From Lentisphaerae bacterium GWF2_50_93 (GTDB lineage Bacteria > Verrucomicrobiota > Lentisphaeria > Victivallales > GWF2-50-93): DNA of 47,792 nucleotides. This document shows positions 15,826 to 24,788 of the stretch, piece after piece; position 1 is the first letter of the stretch, and each line of letters begins with the position of its first letter. The notes under the pieces were generated by a model. That model searched no databases and was not told the origin of the DNA. It saw nothing but the letters and a program-made list of their open reading frames with translations. The translations under genes and the position numbers were made by a program. The stretch spans positions 1 to 47,792 of the forward strand of contig MHBI01000115.1 in the NCBI GenBank assembly GCA_001804815.1, in the 5' to 3' direction.

Positions 15826-18726
15826 ATGGAGAAAGGACTTGTCCGGATTTTGGCAATGGCGTTTGTCATGATCGCAATGTCGGTCCCGTCATACGGGCAG
15901 AAGGCGGTTCCTGTGGAATTCAAGGGAGTGGATATTTCGCCGGCATATCCATGTAATCCCGAGAAGGACTTCAACAAGGAATTTGCTCCTGAAATTAAGG
16001 AGCAGGCGAAAGATGTCCAGTGGAAAAAGAATGCCAAACTCTCATGTTTCGGCAGAATTGACTTCCAGCGGGAACTGGGGAAAGTTGAAAATGTTGTTGC
16101 GTATGCCCGGATCGTCCTGAAATCTGCGAAGGCTGGAAAGATGCATCTTGATATTGGGAGCGATGACGGCATGACGCTCTTCGTCAATGGAGTGAAAGTT
16201 GTTTCAAGCAAAAACGTAATGAGAGGTCTGAAGCCGGGGGAGGATCAGGTCGATGTAAATCTTGTACAGGGAAACAATGTGCTTCTCTTCAAGGTTTTCC
16301 AGGGGAATTGGGCATACGAGCTCCAGTTCTCGGCGACTGCTGAGCCCGGCATGGATCTTGTCCAGGTTGGTGACTTCCCACCGGTTAAGGCGGTATTCCA
16401 GTTCGAGCTTCCAAAAGAGGGATGCACAAGCGCTGGCATCTACAATTCATCGGGAATGCTGGTGCGCAGCCTGTGGGCGATGAAGCCGATGGAAAAGGGG
16501 AAGTTCAAGGGATCATGGGATGGCGAGGACGAATTCGGCAACAAGATGCCTGCCGGAGAATATGAGTTCCATGTCGTGCTCAACAATTCGACATACAAGA
16601 ACGTCGGCGTCATAGGCAACACTGGAAAACCAACCAACACCTTCGGGCACGTGCCGGCCAATTTCGAATGCCTAGCCGTCGACAAGGAAGGTTTCCTCTA
16701 TTCCGTGCACGACTGGGATGAACCTCATCATGATGTCATAAGATGGAATCCGGAAACAGGACATGTGTATTCCCATTCGAGTCATCCTGTCAACGGGATT
16801 CCCAAGGCCGTGTGCGTTGATGACGAATATGCCTATGTGACCGCCTGGGGCGATGGAGATCCGAACAATCCTCAAGACCGTGAAAAAAGCCTGAAGTTCG
16901 ACATTACTAAACTGCGCATCAAGAAAGGGAATGGTGACGTAAACTGGGACAAGGTTCCGTTCACGAAAGCCGGAAACGAGATCGTCGTCTACAAGGGCGG
17001 AGCTTCTTATCCGGAAGTTGTTTCCAGCGAAGACCGTGGAATAATGACAGTAGCCCTCCTTTCCATCGCAGTTAAGGATAACAGCCTGTATGTGACGGAT
17101 TCCCTTGCGGGAAAAGTCAGGATCTACGACAAGTTGACCGGTGATGCAAAAGGAACCTTCGATGTGAAACTTCCGCAGAGCATTGCATTCGCTCCTGACG
17201 GCAGGATATGGATAGGGCACGAACGCAGCAAGATCAGCATATTCTCGCCAGACGGAAAATACCTGTCGACTCCTGTCTCCGATCTTAAGAAGTTGAATTC
17301 CATTGCTTTCGGGCCCGATTCAACTTTGTACGTCACGGATCAGTCTGCTGGACAGGTCAGGATATACAAGGTGAACGGAGACAAGGTTTCATTGAGGCGG
17401 ACTTTTGGCGAGAAGGCGAAGTCTGGCGACCGTGCTGCCGACAGGTTCCACGATCTGCACGGTCTGGCTGTCGACGCAGAAGGAAACATCTTCACTGCGC
17501 AGAACGAAAGAGGTATGTGCGGAGGACGCATTGCGAAGTACGCAGCTTCCGGAAAACTTGAGTGGGAGCAGATGGGACTCGAATTCTCATCCTCCGCCAC
17601 CTATGCCAAGGACAATCCAGACATCCTGTTCTCCTACTACAGGCACAACTACAAGGTCAACAAGAAGGATGGTTCATGGGAATACATTGGGAACAACCTG
17701 CCTGATCCCGCGCCATACTGGACGCCTGGAGGATATGCGCGGATTGTCAATATCGGCGGAAATGACTTCTATTTCGGTGCAATCGGCGATGGAGTGCAGG
17801 TCTACCGCATTGAAAAGAATGCGGACAAGAACCTGGGGCCTGTCATGAAATTAGTTTCTATAATGGGCAGATCAAATCCACTTCCAGATGGCAAGAATGG
17901 AGAATGCTGGCGGCCGGAGAACTTTTTCCTATGGTCCTGGAACGATGATAAGGGGGACAATGCACCTCAGCCCGAAGAAATAAGCTATACTTCAAAACCC
18001 GAAGACAAGAAGCCTCTCTGGCAGTATGGAGCCCTGACAATAGATCCTGACATGAATGTCTGGATGGCTTCATTCGACCGTGGCGGAGATACTCCTGAGA
18101 AGGAATCCGTATGGATGATTCCGATGTCGGGGGTCGACAAGCTCGGGAATCCAGTCTATGACTGGAGCAAGGCCGCAATAAAAATAACAAGAAACGAGCT
18201 TCTTATTCCTGGAATGCCGGTGATACCGGAAAAACCTTTGTCGGTCCAGCCTAAGCTGGTGCAGAAATCAGCGGATGGACTGACATACATATACGGCTTT
18301 AGCAATTGGAACCGCGCACCTCAGAACGGCGGTCTGCACATGGGAGGGAACATACTTGAATGCTTCAAGGGCAGCGAGGCGAGGTGGAGGATCGTACTTC
18401 CGGAGATGTGCGTCGGGCTCTCGGCGATTCCTGAAGGGAATGGCGGATGCATGATCGGAGGCCAGCCTTTCATAGGGACGATACATCATTATTCGAAGGA
18501 CGGGCAGCTAATAGGCATATTCGGTCCTGACAAGAATCTCATGGGTTCGGCTCCGAACCATACGACAGGTCTCATGGATATGTATTCTGCGTTGAACATC
18601 TGCCGTGATCCCCGCGACGGCATCCTCGATGTCTTCGTCGAGGAGAATTACAATCTGCGCATCCCGTGGTACCGCGTCGATGACAGGGACATCCAGACGA
18701 TTTCGGGAAAGCTAACGATGAAATAA
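15826..18726 (+). CDS. secreted FlgD-Ig / beta-propeller protein, paralogue of the 7261 gene
   Basis: 966 residues. The signal peptide (MEKGLVRILAMAFVMIAMS, cleavage near SYGQ) is followed by a PA14/galactose-binding-like domain with DIGSDDGMTLFVNG (about 100-125). Then come the FlgD-type Ig domain (GKFKGSWDGEDEFGNKMPAG) and propeller blades such as VDKEGFLYSV, FAPDGRIWIGHE, FGPDSTLYVTD and VDAEGNIFTAQ. These blades are nearly superimposable on those of the protein at 7261, but the N-terminal domain differs, so the two are duplicates with swapped front ends. AGGAGA precedes the ATG. No enzyme motif is visible. Likely envelope or extracellular; function unknown. Confidence 0.75.
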   Translation: MEKGLVRILAMAFVMIAMSVPSYGQKAVPVEFKGVDISPAYPCNPEKDFNKEFAPEIKEQAKDVQWKKNAKLSCFGRIDFQRELGKVENVVAYARIVLKSAKAGKMHLDIGSDDGMTLFVNGVKVVSSKNVMRGLKPGEDQVDVNLVQGNNVLLFKVFQGNWAYELQFSATAEPGMDLVQVGDFPPVKAVFQFELPKEGCTSAGIYNSSGMLVRSLWAMKPMEKGKFKGSWDGEDEFGNKMPAGEYEFHVVLNNSTYKNVGVIGNTGKPTNTFGHVPANFECLAVDKEGFLYSVHDWDEPHHDVIRWNPETGHVYSHSSHPVNGIPKAVCVDDEYAYVTAWGDGDPNNPQDREKSLKFDITKLRIKKGNGDVNWDKVPFTKAGNEIVVYKGGASYPEVVSSEDRGIMTVALLSIAVKDNSLYVTDSLAGKVRIYDKLTGDAKGTFDVKLPQSIAFAPDGRIWIGHERSKISIFSPDGKYLSTPVSDLKKLNSIAFGPDSTLYVTDQSAGQVRIYKVNGDKVSLRRTFGEKAKSGDRAADRFHDLHGLAVDAEGNIFTAQNERGMCGGRIAKYAASGKLEWEQMGLEFSSSATYAKDNPDILFSYYRHNYKVNKKDGSWEYIGNNLPDPAPYWTPGGYARIVNIGGNDFYFGAIGDGVQVYRIEKNADKNLGPVMKLVSIMGRSNPLPDGKNGECWRPENFFLWSWNDDKGDNAPQPEEISYTSKPEDKKPLWQYGALTIDPDMNVWMASFDRGGDTPEKESVWMIPMSGVDKLGNPVYDWSKAAIKITRNELLIPGMPVIPEKPLSVQPKLVQKSADGLTYIYGFSNWNRAPQNGGLHMGGNILECFKGSEARWRIVLPEMCVGLSAIPEGNGGCMIGGQPFIGTIHHYSKDGQLIGIFGPDKNLMGSAPNHTTGLMDMYSALNICRDPRDGILDVFVEENYNLRIPWYRVDDRDIQTISGKLTMK

Positions 18727-18841
18727 GCTTCTCCTGCGCCGGCGGGTTTTCAATTCACCTCCCCAGAATTGGAGCTCCTGGCGCCGGAATCCATGAATGA
18801 TGAATTGAATAGAAAACTTAAAGTGGAGTTATGGCTCGATA
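18727..18841 (+). other. intergenic gap with inverted and direct repeats
   Basis: The gap holds CAATTC/GAATTG arms nine bases apart and two similar CTCCTG(G)CGCCGG segments. No T-run follows, so a terminator is not supported; the GH127 gene may be read from the upstream operon. Confidence 0.3.
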
Positions 18842-20743
18842 ATGGAAAATGAAAAATATTATCCGGTCAGCCAGCAGGCTGTCACAGTAGATGACCGATT
18901 CTGGACTCCCAGGCAGGAAACCAACAGGAAGAAGACGATCCCAGCCGTGCATGGATGGCTTGGGAAAACCGGAAGGATCGATGCCTGGGACTGGAAACCC
19001 GGCAAGGAAAGCAAACCCCATATCTTCTGGGATTCCGACATTGCCAAATGGATAGAGTCGGCTTCATACTCGATTTCCAAGGTGCCGGACAGGAGACTGG
19101 AGGAAAGGATTGATAGGATAGTGGATATCATGTCGGCAAGGCAGTGTCCGGACGGATATCTCAACTCCTATTTCATAAATGTTGAGCCTGACAGGAAATT
19201 TACAAACCTCCGCGACATGCATGAGCTCTACTGCGCCGGTCATCTCATCGAGTCGGCGGTGGCGTATTTCCAGGCGACCGGCAAAAGGAAATTCCTCGAC
19301 ATGGTCTCGAAGTATGCAGATCACATTTCAAGAGTCTTCGGGCATGGGAAGGGAAAGAAGCCCGGTTATTGCGGGCATCCGGAGATAGAACTTGCACTGA
19401 TAAGACTCTATGAGGCGACAGGGGAGAAAAGATATTTGGATCTGTCCAAGTATTTCATTTCTGAGAGAGGACGCAGACCATTCTATTTCACAAAGGAGTA
19501 TCTGCCTCCTAATACTCTGACAATGACAGCTGGAGAAACTGATTACAGCTACTGTCAATCGCATAAACCGGTAGGTGAGCAGATGGAGGCTGTAGGACAT
19601 GCCGTCAGGGCATGCTATCTGTATTCAGGAATGGCCGCATTGTGCTTCCATGCCCCTGACAGTGATTTGTTCAGTGCGTGCAAGAGCATATTCAAGGACA
19701 TAGTCCGGAAGAAAATGTATATAACTGGGGGGATAGGTGCATTCCCGGAAAAGGAGGCGTTCTCATACGAATACGATCTGCCCAACGAGAACGCCTTTGC
19801 TGAAACCTGCGCCAACATTTCGCTTTTCTTCTTTGCGCACAGGATGTCTCTCCTGGACTGCAGTTCCATGTATGCCGAAGTCATGGAACGCGTGCTCTAC
19901 AATGGGATACTTCCAGGAGTCTCCCTCGACGGCATGTCGTTTTTCTATTCAAATCCGCTCTCGGCCTTTCCTCATCCTGGCGATGTCCGCCATGAGCATA
20001 TGGGTACGCAACGGAAGAAATGGTTCGGATGCTCATGTTGTCCGCCAAACGTGTCAAGGCTTCTTGCTTCTCTCGGGTCATACGTATATCAGAGGAATAA
20101 TGACGGGATAAAAGTGAATCTGTATGTCTCCGGCAGGGCTCAAATCGAAGTGTCTGGAACAATGGTTGCGATCTCTCAGGAATCCAATTATCCCTGGCAC
20201 GGGATAATATCATTCAAGGTGGATCCTTCGGAATCCAAGTATTTCAAACTTTTGCTGCGCATCCCGGAATGGAGCCGGAGGTATTCGGTGAAAGTGAACA
20301 GGAAAAACTGTCCCCATGTTGTCGAGAAAGGATATGCGGTGATCCGCAGAGAATGGAACAGCGGCGACCGCGTAGAAATTGAATTTGAAATAAAACCTTT
20401 CATAGTCGAGGCAAATCCCCAGGTCAGGCAGGACTGCGGCAAGGTCGCCGTGCAAATGGGTCCTATTGTATATTGCGCCGAGGAATGTGACAATGGCAGA
20501 AATCTTGCCGACGTTTCTATAAATGCGTCTCGTCCGCAATTCAAGGTGATGAGGAATAGCGGGCCTGCCGGAGCCAGCGTGATCTTTGCCAATGCATCCA
20601 GGAGGACCGGTTCCGGATGGAATGGCAGGCTTTACCGGAGATACCTCCCAGCCTTTAAAAAAATCCGCCTGAAGCTTGTTCCCTGCTTCCTATGGGGCAA
20701 CAGAAAGATGGGAGCAATGACTGTCTGGATGAACAAAGGTTGA
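18842..20743 (+). CDS. GH127 beta-L-arabinofuranosidase
   Basis: 633 residues, matching the former DUF1680 family typified by HypBA1, a zinc-dependent cysteine glycosidase that removes beta-L-arabinofuranose. The catalytic set can be placed: Glu305 in KEAFSYEY, Glu321 and Cys323 in AETCANIS, and Cys397, Cys399 and Cys400 in WFGCSCCPPN. By position these are the equivalents of HypBA1 Glu322, Glu338, Cys340, Cys415, Cys417 and Cys418. The (alpha/alpha)6 barrel spans about residues 15-425, followed by two beta-sandwich domains. There is no signal peptide, so it acts in the cytoplasm. It sits between the propeller proteins and the GntR regulator; substrate of the locus is therefore likely to contain arabinose. 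The ribosome binding site is weak (GTGGAG). Confidence 0.9.
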   Translation: MENEKYYPVSQQAVTVDDRFWTPRQETNRKKTIPAVHGWLGKTGRIDAWDWKPGKESKPHIFWDSDIAKWIESASYSISKVPDRRLEERIDRIVDIMSARQCPDGYLNSYFINVEPDRKFTNLRDMHELYCAGHLIESAVAYFQATGKRKFLDMVSKYADHISRVFGHGKGKKPGYCGHPEIELALIRLYEATGEKRYLDLSKYFISERGRRPFYFTKEYLPPNTLTMTAGETDYSYCQSHKPVGEQMEAVGHAVRACYLYSGMAALCFHAPDSDLFSACKSIFKDIVRKKMYITGGIGAFPEKEAFSYEYDLPNENAFAETCANISLFFFAHRMSLLDCSSMYAEVMERVLYNGILPGVSLDGMSFFYSNPLSAFPHPGDVRHEHMGTQRKKWFGCSCCPPNVSRLLASLGSYVYQRNNDGIKVNLYVSGRAQIEVSGTMVAISQESNYPWHGIISFKVDPSESKYFKLLLRIPEWSRRYSVKVNRKNCPHVVEKGYAVIRREWNSGDRVEIEFEIKPFIVEANPQVRQDCGKVAVQMGPIVYCAEECDNGRNLADVSINASRPQFKVMRNSGPAGASVIFANASRRTGSGWNGRLYRRYLPAFKKIRLKLVPCFLWGNRKMGAMTVWMNKG

Positions 20744-20768
20744 TATTATCATGTTCCTATTGTAAAAT
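20740..20768 (+). promoter_or_regulatory. promoter of the GntR regulator
   Basis: TTGATA (20740-20745) and TAAAAT (20763-20768) are 17 bases apart, giving a good sigma-70 promoter. It overlaps the GH127 stop codon, so the regulator can be made independently of the operon. Confidence 0.6.
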
Positions 20769-20792
20769 ATTCTTCTAAAATAAATATTTTAC
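20762..20792. promoter_or_regulatory. palindromic operator candidate for the GntR regulator
   Basis: GTAAAATATT (20762-20771) and AATATTTTAC (20783-20792) form a perfect 10-bp inverted repeat with an 11-bp spacer. The left arm covers the -10 box and the right arm reaches the ribosome binding site, the expected layout of an autorepression site for a dimeric GntR protein. Confidence 0.6.
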
Positions 20793-20803
20793 CAGGAAAC
20801 ACC

Positions 20804-21973
20804 GTGAAGAAAACAATTCCACTTGATGTCCTCTCCAAAACATCTGCCTCCGATCTGGTGGCCGAGGAGATCCGGAGGCTTATACTTTCTGGAAAGCTTC
20901 TTCCTGGGAAAAAAATATCATCTGAAAGGAATCTTGCGAAATTCCTTGGAGCAACCAGGAACGCCGTGCGCAATGGTTTGCTGAAACTCGAGGAGGAGGG
21001 CCTCATCAAGGCAAAGGGCAACAGGAGGGCTGTTGCTGCAAACCCTAAAATGGATGAATTGAGAAACTCCAGGAGCAAAGCAATAGCGATCATCATGGAT
21101 GATGTGTTTACTGTCCAGGAGCTCCTAAGCATGACCGCTTCCGGATGGTCTGCTGCTATTTCCGCCGGAGCGGTTTCGGAAGCGTTTGCCAACGGGATAC
21201 CTGCCCTCCTTGTCCCGGCTAGGAAACCTGAAGGGGTAGCTTTTGAAAACCTTATCTATACACCACCTTCAGGACTGGTTGTAATAAGCGGGATGGAGGA
21301 TATGTCAACCCGCGAAAAAATACTCAAGACCTTGGATCTTGACGATCTTCCTATTGTCGCATATGGAGATGATCACGCCTGGCCGGAATGCGATGTGGTC
21401 TGTTCAGATCACCGCCAAGGAGCATATGATCTGACTTCATCACTTATTGAGAAAGGTGCCAGGAGCATCCTAAGAGTTGAAGACAAGAGGGTGGAAGTTC
21501 CGGAATGGGTGACCTTGCGGGAAAATGGATTCAAGGAAGCCTGTGGAAAGGCAAGTATTCCTATTCTTCCAATACTTGAAATCCCTGTTAGCGGTTCATA
21601 TGATTTCAGCAAGGAGGCTTTTGAGTCTGACACACACAAGATTGCAGGATATCTTTTCAAGCGTCTAGAGAAAACAAGGAAGATCGATGCGATAATGGGA
21701 GCTAGCGACGGTTTTGTACCAAAGATAGCGGCTGCCCTCAGAATTCTCGGACGTGATCCAAAGGAATTTATAATCACAGGATATGACAACTACTGGGAAA
21801 AGTCTCCTGATCGCCAATGGGAGGATATTGCTCCTGCTGCAACTGTTGACAAGGACAACATTAAAATTGGACAGGAACTTATAAGATTGATGCTCAGACG
21901 CCTCTCTGGTGTTCTTGGATCAAAGCCTGAAAAAATACTTGTACCCCAGAGATTGATCTTAAACGAGGGATAA
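20804..21973 (+). CDS. GntR-family regulator with LacI-type sugar-binding domain (AraR-like)
   Basis: 389 residues from a GTG start preceded by AGGAAA. Residues 10-78 form a winged helix of the GntR type (ASDLVAEEIRRLILSGKLLPG, then LGATRNAVRNGLLKLEEEGLI). Residues about 90-385 resemble the periplasmic-binding-protein fold of LacI/GalR regulators (GLVVISGMED, IVAYGDDHAWPECDVV, FIITGYDNYW). This pairing is the one found in Bacillus AraR, which is released from DNA by L-arabinose. With a GH127 arabinofuranosidase directly upstream, arabinose or a related pentose is the likely inducer. A palindrome over its own promoter suggests autoregulation. Whether it also controls the pseudopilin promoter is not visible, since that region lacks the same palindrome. 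Confidence 0.85.
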   Translation: MKKTIPLDVLSKTSASDLVAEEIRRLILSGKLLPGKKISSERNLAKFLGATRNAVRNGLLKLEEEGLIKAKGNRRAVAANPKMDELRNSRSKAIAIIMDDVFTVQELLSMTASGWSAAISAGAVSEAFANGIPALLVPARKPEGVAFENLIYTPPSGLVVISGMEDMSTREKILKTLDLDDLPIVAYGDDHAWPECDVVCSDHRQGAYDLTSSLIEKGARSILRVEDKRVEVPEWVTLRENGFKEACGKASIPILPILEIPVSGSYDFSKEAFESDTHKIAGYLFKRLEKTRKIDAIMGASDGFVPKIAAALRILGRDPKEFIITGYDNYWEKSPDRQWEDIAPAATVDKDNIKIGQELIRLMLRRLSGVLGSKPEKILVPQRLILNEG

Positions 21974-22014
21974 CCGTCACCTTTGAAAATACTGCGGATT
22001 TCGGCAGAGCAACT

Positions 22015-22054
22015 AAAAAACGCCGGACGATTAAACTGTAAATCGTCCGGCGTT
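22015..22054 (-). terminator. 14-bp perfect hairpin, intrinsic terminator for leftward transcripts
   Basis: AACGCCGGACGATT (22019-22032) pairs perfectly with AATCGTCCGGCGTT (22041-22054) across an 8-base loop. Six A residues (22015-22020) abut the left arm, so on minus-strand RNA the stem is followed by a U tract. On the plus strand there is no U tract, although the stem lies just after the GntR gene and may still slow convergent transcription. Confidence 0.75.
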
Positions 22055-22256
22055 CATATGAAGCAGAGCCCTGATCAAGAGCATGACGCTGGAGGTCGGG
22101 AGTGGAGAGATGATCTTGATCAATGTTTTTGCTAAAAAACCCTTCTTCCTCAAAGCCACCCATCTCCTCCTCTCTGCAGACAAAGAAATAGGAGGAAAAG
22201 AAAAGAGAAGAAATCTTGAACTAAGACAAAAGAAGAAGATTAAGAAAAGGAAACCA

Positions 22257-22454
22257 TCAGAGTTTCAACAACGGCAGGGAAATTCCGAGCCTATGGTCGA
22301 GGAATATCAGGTCGTACCTGTTTGCCGCGCAGAGCGATGCCGCAACCTTGACAGACGAGGCTTCGGACACATGGAAACCTGTCTTCCTGATTATGATATT
22401 GGTCAATAGCAGCCTTATCTCCGGAGAATCATCGACTATCAGGATCTTTTTCAT
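22257..22454 (-). pseudogene. truncated response-regulator receiver domain
   Basis: From ATG 22454 the frame gives MKKILIVDDSPEIRLLL and, about 50 residues on, YDLIFLDHRLG: the acidic pocket and phospho-acceptor strand of a CheY-like receiver. The protein then stops after eight unrelated residues, so the helices and strands carrying the conserved Thr/Ser and Lys are missing. It is closely related, also at DNA level around TCGAGGAATATCAGGTCG, to the broken receiver gene at 29333-29710. Normal receivers have about 120 residues; this has 65. It lies upstream of the terminator at 22015 on the same strand. Confidence 0.6.
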
Positions 22455-22836
22455 GCAGATCTGCCCCCCATTTAATCGAAAGAAATTCCTCGGGGCTCTG
22501 CCCCGGGGTAGTTCATTCCAGCCCCGTAAATAATCCAGCCACACGCGCTCAAGTTCCCGGTATGCTACACGAGGTTCTAAAAGATATAAAGGGCTTTCCA
22601 GAAAAGGGGTGTACATTTGTCGGGAGGTTGGAGCATGTGGCTATCACCCCATGGACCGGGTACGTATCCTTCCGTGAGCCCGGAGGTTTGCCATCCTTTC
22701 CGGCGTGGGTATATTATCCGTGATAAGGGACAAAAGCGGCGGTTCTATAATCCTCCCCTGTGGTGTTGTTTTTACAAAATAGTGCTACAGTATACAGCGG
22801 TTTGGTAAACATTAATTTTTCACAGGGGGGTGGAAG
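22455..22836. other. gene-free stretch with a GC-rich hairpin
   Basis: No convincing gene. CCTCGGGGC (22488-22496) and GCCCCGGGG (22500-22508) form a 9-bp hairpin (one G-T pair) with a 3-base loop, resembling REP-type repeats. A short open frame at 22562-22723 lacks a ribosome binding site and is not called. AT-rich sequence around 22770-22815 probably holds the promoter of the CBS gene. Confidence 0.4.
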
Positions 22837-23268
22837 ATGAAAGCTCATGAAATCTTGAAGGAGAAGGGAAGCAAGGTCCACTGCACATGTCCTGAAGCAA
22901 CCATCATGGATGCTGTTTCCCTCTTGTGCGAACACAACATCGGAGCACTTGTCGTCGTGGATGGAAGCTCCGCCGTGAAGGGGATCGTAACCGAGCGCGA
23001 TGTTCTGAGGAATGTCGCCGCCTGTTCGAACAGTAGGATAAAGGTGAAGGATATAATGACCAAGGATGTCATAATCGGCCTGCCGGACGATGAGATCGAG
23101 GCGCTGATGAAGATAATGACACAGAAAAAGATACGCCATATTCCCATCATGGATAAAACCAGCCTTGCCGGTGTCATCTCCATCGGCGACATACTGAAAA
23201 GCCTCCACGACGAGAAAAGCACTAAGATACGCTATCTTGAAAGCTATATTTCCAGCGGGTACATGTGA
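22837..23268 (+). CDS. tandem CBS-domain protein
   Basis: 143 residues made of two CBS motifs (about 1-65 and 70-130): IMDAVSLLCEHNIGALVVVD, then GIVTERDVLR, and ALMKIMTQKKIRHIPIMD, then GVISIGDIL. Pairs of CBS domains form a Bateman module that binds adenine nucleotides or SAM and usually acts as a regulatory partner. It has no catalytic domain, like many stand-alone CBS proteins of sensory loci. GGGGGGTGGAAG lies directly before the ATG. Its position next to two-component genes suggests a signalling role but no partner can be named. Confidence 0.88.
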   Translation: MKAHEILKEKGSKVHCTCPEATIMDAVSLLCEHNIGALVVVDGSSAVKGIVTERDVLRNVAACSNSRIKVKDIMTKDVIIGLPDDEIEALMKIMTQKKIRHIPIMDKTSLAGVISIGDILKSLHDEKSTKIRYLESYISSGYM

Positions 23269-23361
23269 TCTCCCGATGAGGGAGGGCTAATTATTAAACG
23301 GCACCTCGACGTACGTAGCAGAATATAAGGGAGTTTTAAAACCGGCATAGGAGTGATGAAA

Positions 23362-23562
23362 ATGGCGAAATTAAATGTCGACATGCAGGTTGTCCAGGAT
23401 GCAAAGGATACTGGACATTCAGATATAGTTGGTGCGCTGTACGCTGAAGGAACAAAAGTAATAAGCGCCGGCGGGGAAGTGGTCATAAAGGGCATTACAG
23501 GGACGACCTATACGATTTCACAGCAGCAAGCCTGGGACAAATGGTACAAGGCCAATAAATAG
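23362..23562 (+). CDS. small hypothetical protein
   Basis: 66 residues (MAKLNVDMQVVQDAKDTGHS...). I do not recognise the family. It has no signal peptide, membrane segment or cysteine; the C-terminus is aromatic and basic (QQAWDKWYKANK). The start at 23362 is preferred because AGGAG (23349-23353) lies eight bases upstream; GTG 23353 and ATG 23356 overlap that site. It lies in a plus-strand run between the CBS gene and an HTH gene. Confidence 0.5.
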   Translation: MAKLNVDMQVVQDAKDTGHSDIVGALYAEGTKVISAGGEVVIKGITGTTYTISQQQAWDKWYKANK

Positions 23563-23582
23563 GCTTCTGCTGATAGTGTCGA

Positions 23583-23930
23583 TTGTGGCCGCCGCGCCCC
23601 TTCCAGACCTTGAAGGATCTGCTTGAGGACAACTTCCTCAGCCAGGCGGAACTGTCCCTGGAGTTCAATGTCAGCCAGCAGTGCATCTCGCACTGGCTGC
23701 GCGGCGTCAGGAATCCGGGGAGCCGATGCATTCCAGGGATTCTGGAGTTCGCCAGGGATCACGGGATCGACACTGCAAAGTATAAGACGGATCCTGAAGT
23801 CGACGCGATCACGGACTATCTCAGGAACAATAAGGGAAGGGAGCTTGTAAGGATCTTCGAGCTGTATTCCAAGATGAGCAGGGCGGACAAGGGGAAGTTC
23901 GTAAGGTATGCGGAGAAGATGAAAAAATGA
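23583..23930 (+). CDS. small helix-turn-helix protein, start uncertain
   Basis: 115 residues if the TTG at 23583 is used. Residues about 18-42 (LSQAELSLEFNVSQQCISHWLRG) form a clear XRE-like helix-turn-helix: SQAELS helix, V-S-QQCISHWLRG recognition helix. The tail is helical and basic. No ribosome binding site precedes the TTG and a TAG lies three codons upstream, so the true start may be lost or the 5' end frameshifted. Its stop overlaps the start of the SEC-C gene (ATGA at 23927), which implies translational coupling between the two. Confidence 0.6.
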   Translation: MWPPRPFQTLKDLLEDNFLSQAELSLEFNVSQQCISHWLRGVRNPGSRCIPGILEFARDHGIDTAKYKTDPEVDAITDYLRNNKGRELVRIFELYSKMSRADKGKFVRYAEKMKK

Positions 23931-24745
23931 TATATTCTGAAATTGTCGGAAAATTACTGAGTTTGGGTGAGCCAAAATCTCCAGGGCCGGAATGGATTGA
24001 CTATTCCCAAATAGGACTTGTAAACGAACATATCCCCGAACTCATTGCGATGGTCTGTGACGATGGACTGAATTTTGCCAGTACCGACGCTGATGAAGTA
24101 TGGGCTCCCCTCCACGCATGGCGTGCGCTGGCCCAGATGAAAGCTGTCCAGACGGTCGATGCGCTGCTTGCCCAGCTTCATCTTGTCGAGGATAATGACG
24201 ATGACTGGATGTCTTCTGATTTTCCTCTGGTCTTCAGCAAGATGGGACATCCGGCCATTCAACCCCTTTCAGTTTATATCGCCGATCCCGGGAAGCCGCT
24301 GTTCGCCAGGATATGTGCGGCTGAATGCGTGAGAAAGATAGGCGAAGCGGATCTGCTGGCACGGAACAGATGCATCGAGGTGCTGGCTGGCAGCCTCCGG
24401 AATCATGATGATCAGAATCCATCCTTGAACGCATTCCTGATACTGTACCTGACGGATCTGGACGCGGTCGAATCCATCAATGAAATAAGACAGGCGTATT
24501 TATCCAACAAGGTGGATATGACTGTGCTTGGGGACCTGGAAGATGCTGAAATAAGCCTGGGCCATAGATGCGAGCGACTGACTCCGCGCCGGAAAGGATT
24601 CTTACCGCTGGACTTTGAAATGCCGCCGGACGCGCTGGAGCCGGGACATGATCTGCCGTTCGTGAATCACAACCGGAAGCCTGGCGGGAACGATCCATGT
24701 CCCTGCGGAAGCAGAAAGAAATACAAGAAGTGCTGCCTGAAGTAG
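23927..24745 (+). CDS. HEAT-like repeat protein with C-terminal SEC-C zinc motif
   Basis: 272 residues. The main part is alpha-helical with HEAT-like features: WRALAQMKAVQTVDALLAQL, then FSKMGHPAIQPLSVYIAD and CAAECVRKIGEADLLAR. The last 20 residues are the SEC-C motif, NDPCPCGSRKKYKKCC, a CxC...CC zinc-binding tail first seen in SecA. Such proteins are common and mostly uncharacterised; the tail mediates protein or ribosome contacts. It shares an ATGA overlap with the preceding HTH gene. No enzyme motif is seen. Confidence 0.8.
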   Translation: MIYSEIVGKLLSLGEPKSPGPEWIDYSQIGLVNEHIPELIAMVCDDGLNFASTDADEVWAPLHAWRALAQMKAVQTVDALLAQLHLVEDNDDDWMSSDFPLVFSKMGHPAIQPLSVYIADPGKPLFARICAAECVRKIGEADLLARNRCIEVLAGSLRNHDDQNPSLNAFLILYLTDLDAVESINEIRQAYLSNKVDMTVLGDLEDAEISLGHRCERLTPRRKGFLPLDFEMPPDALEPGHDLPFVNHNRKPGGNDPCPCGSRKKYKKCCLK

Positions 24746-24788
24746 GCCGGTTGGCTGAATAAAAATATTTTAGACTGAAGAGAGACAC

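Noticed and set aside
22015..22054. Terminator of the GntR gene on the plus strand
   Set aside because: The stem is perfect but the U tract is present only on minus-strand RNA.
22562..22723. 53-residue plus-strand open frame
   Set aside because: No ribosome binding site, no recognisable motif, and it overlaps the opposite strand's remnant region.
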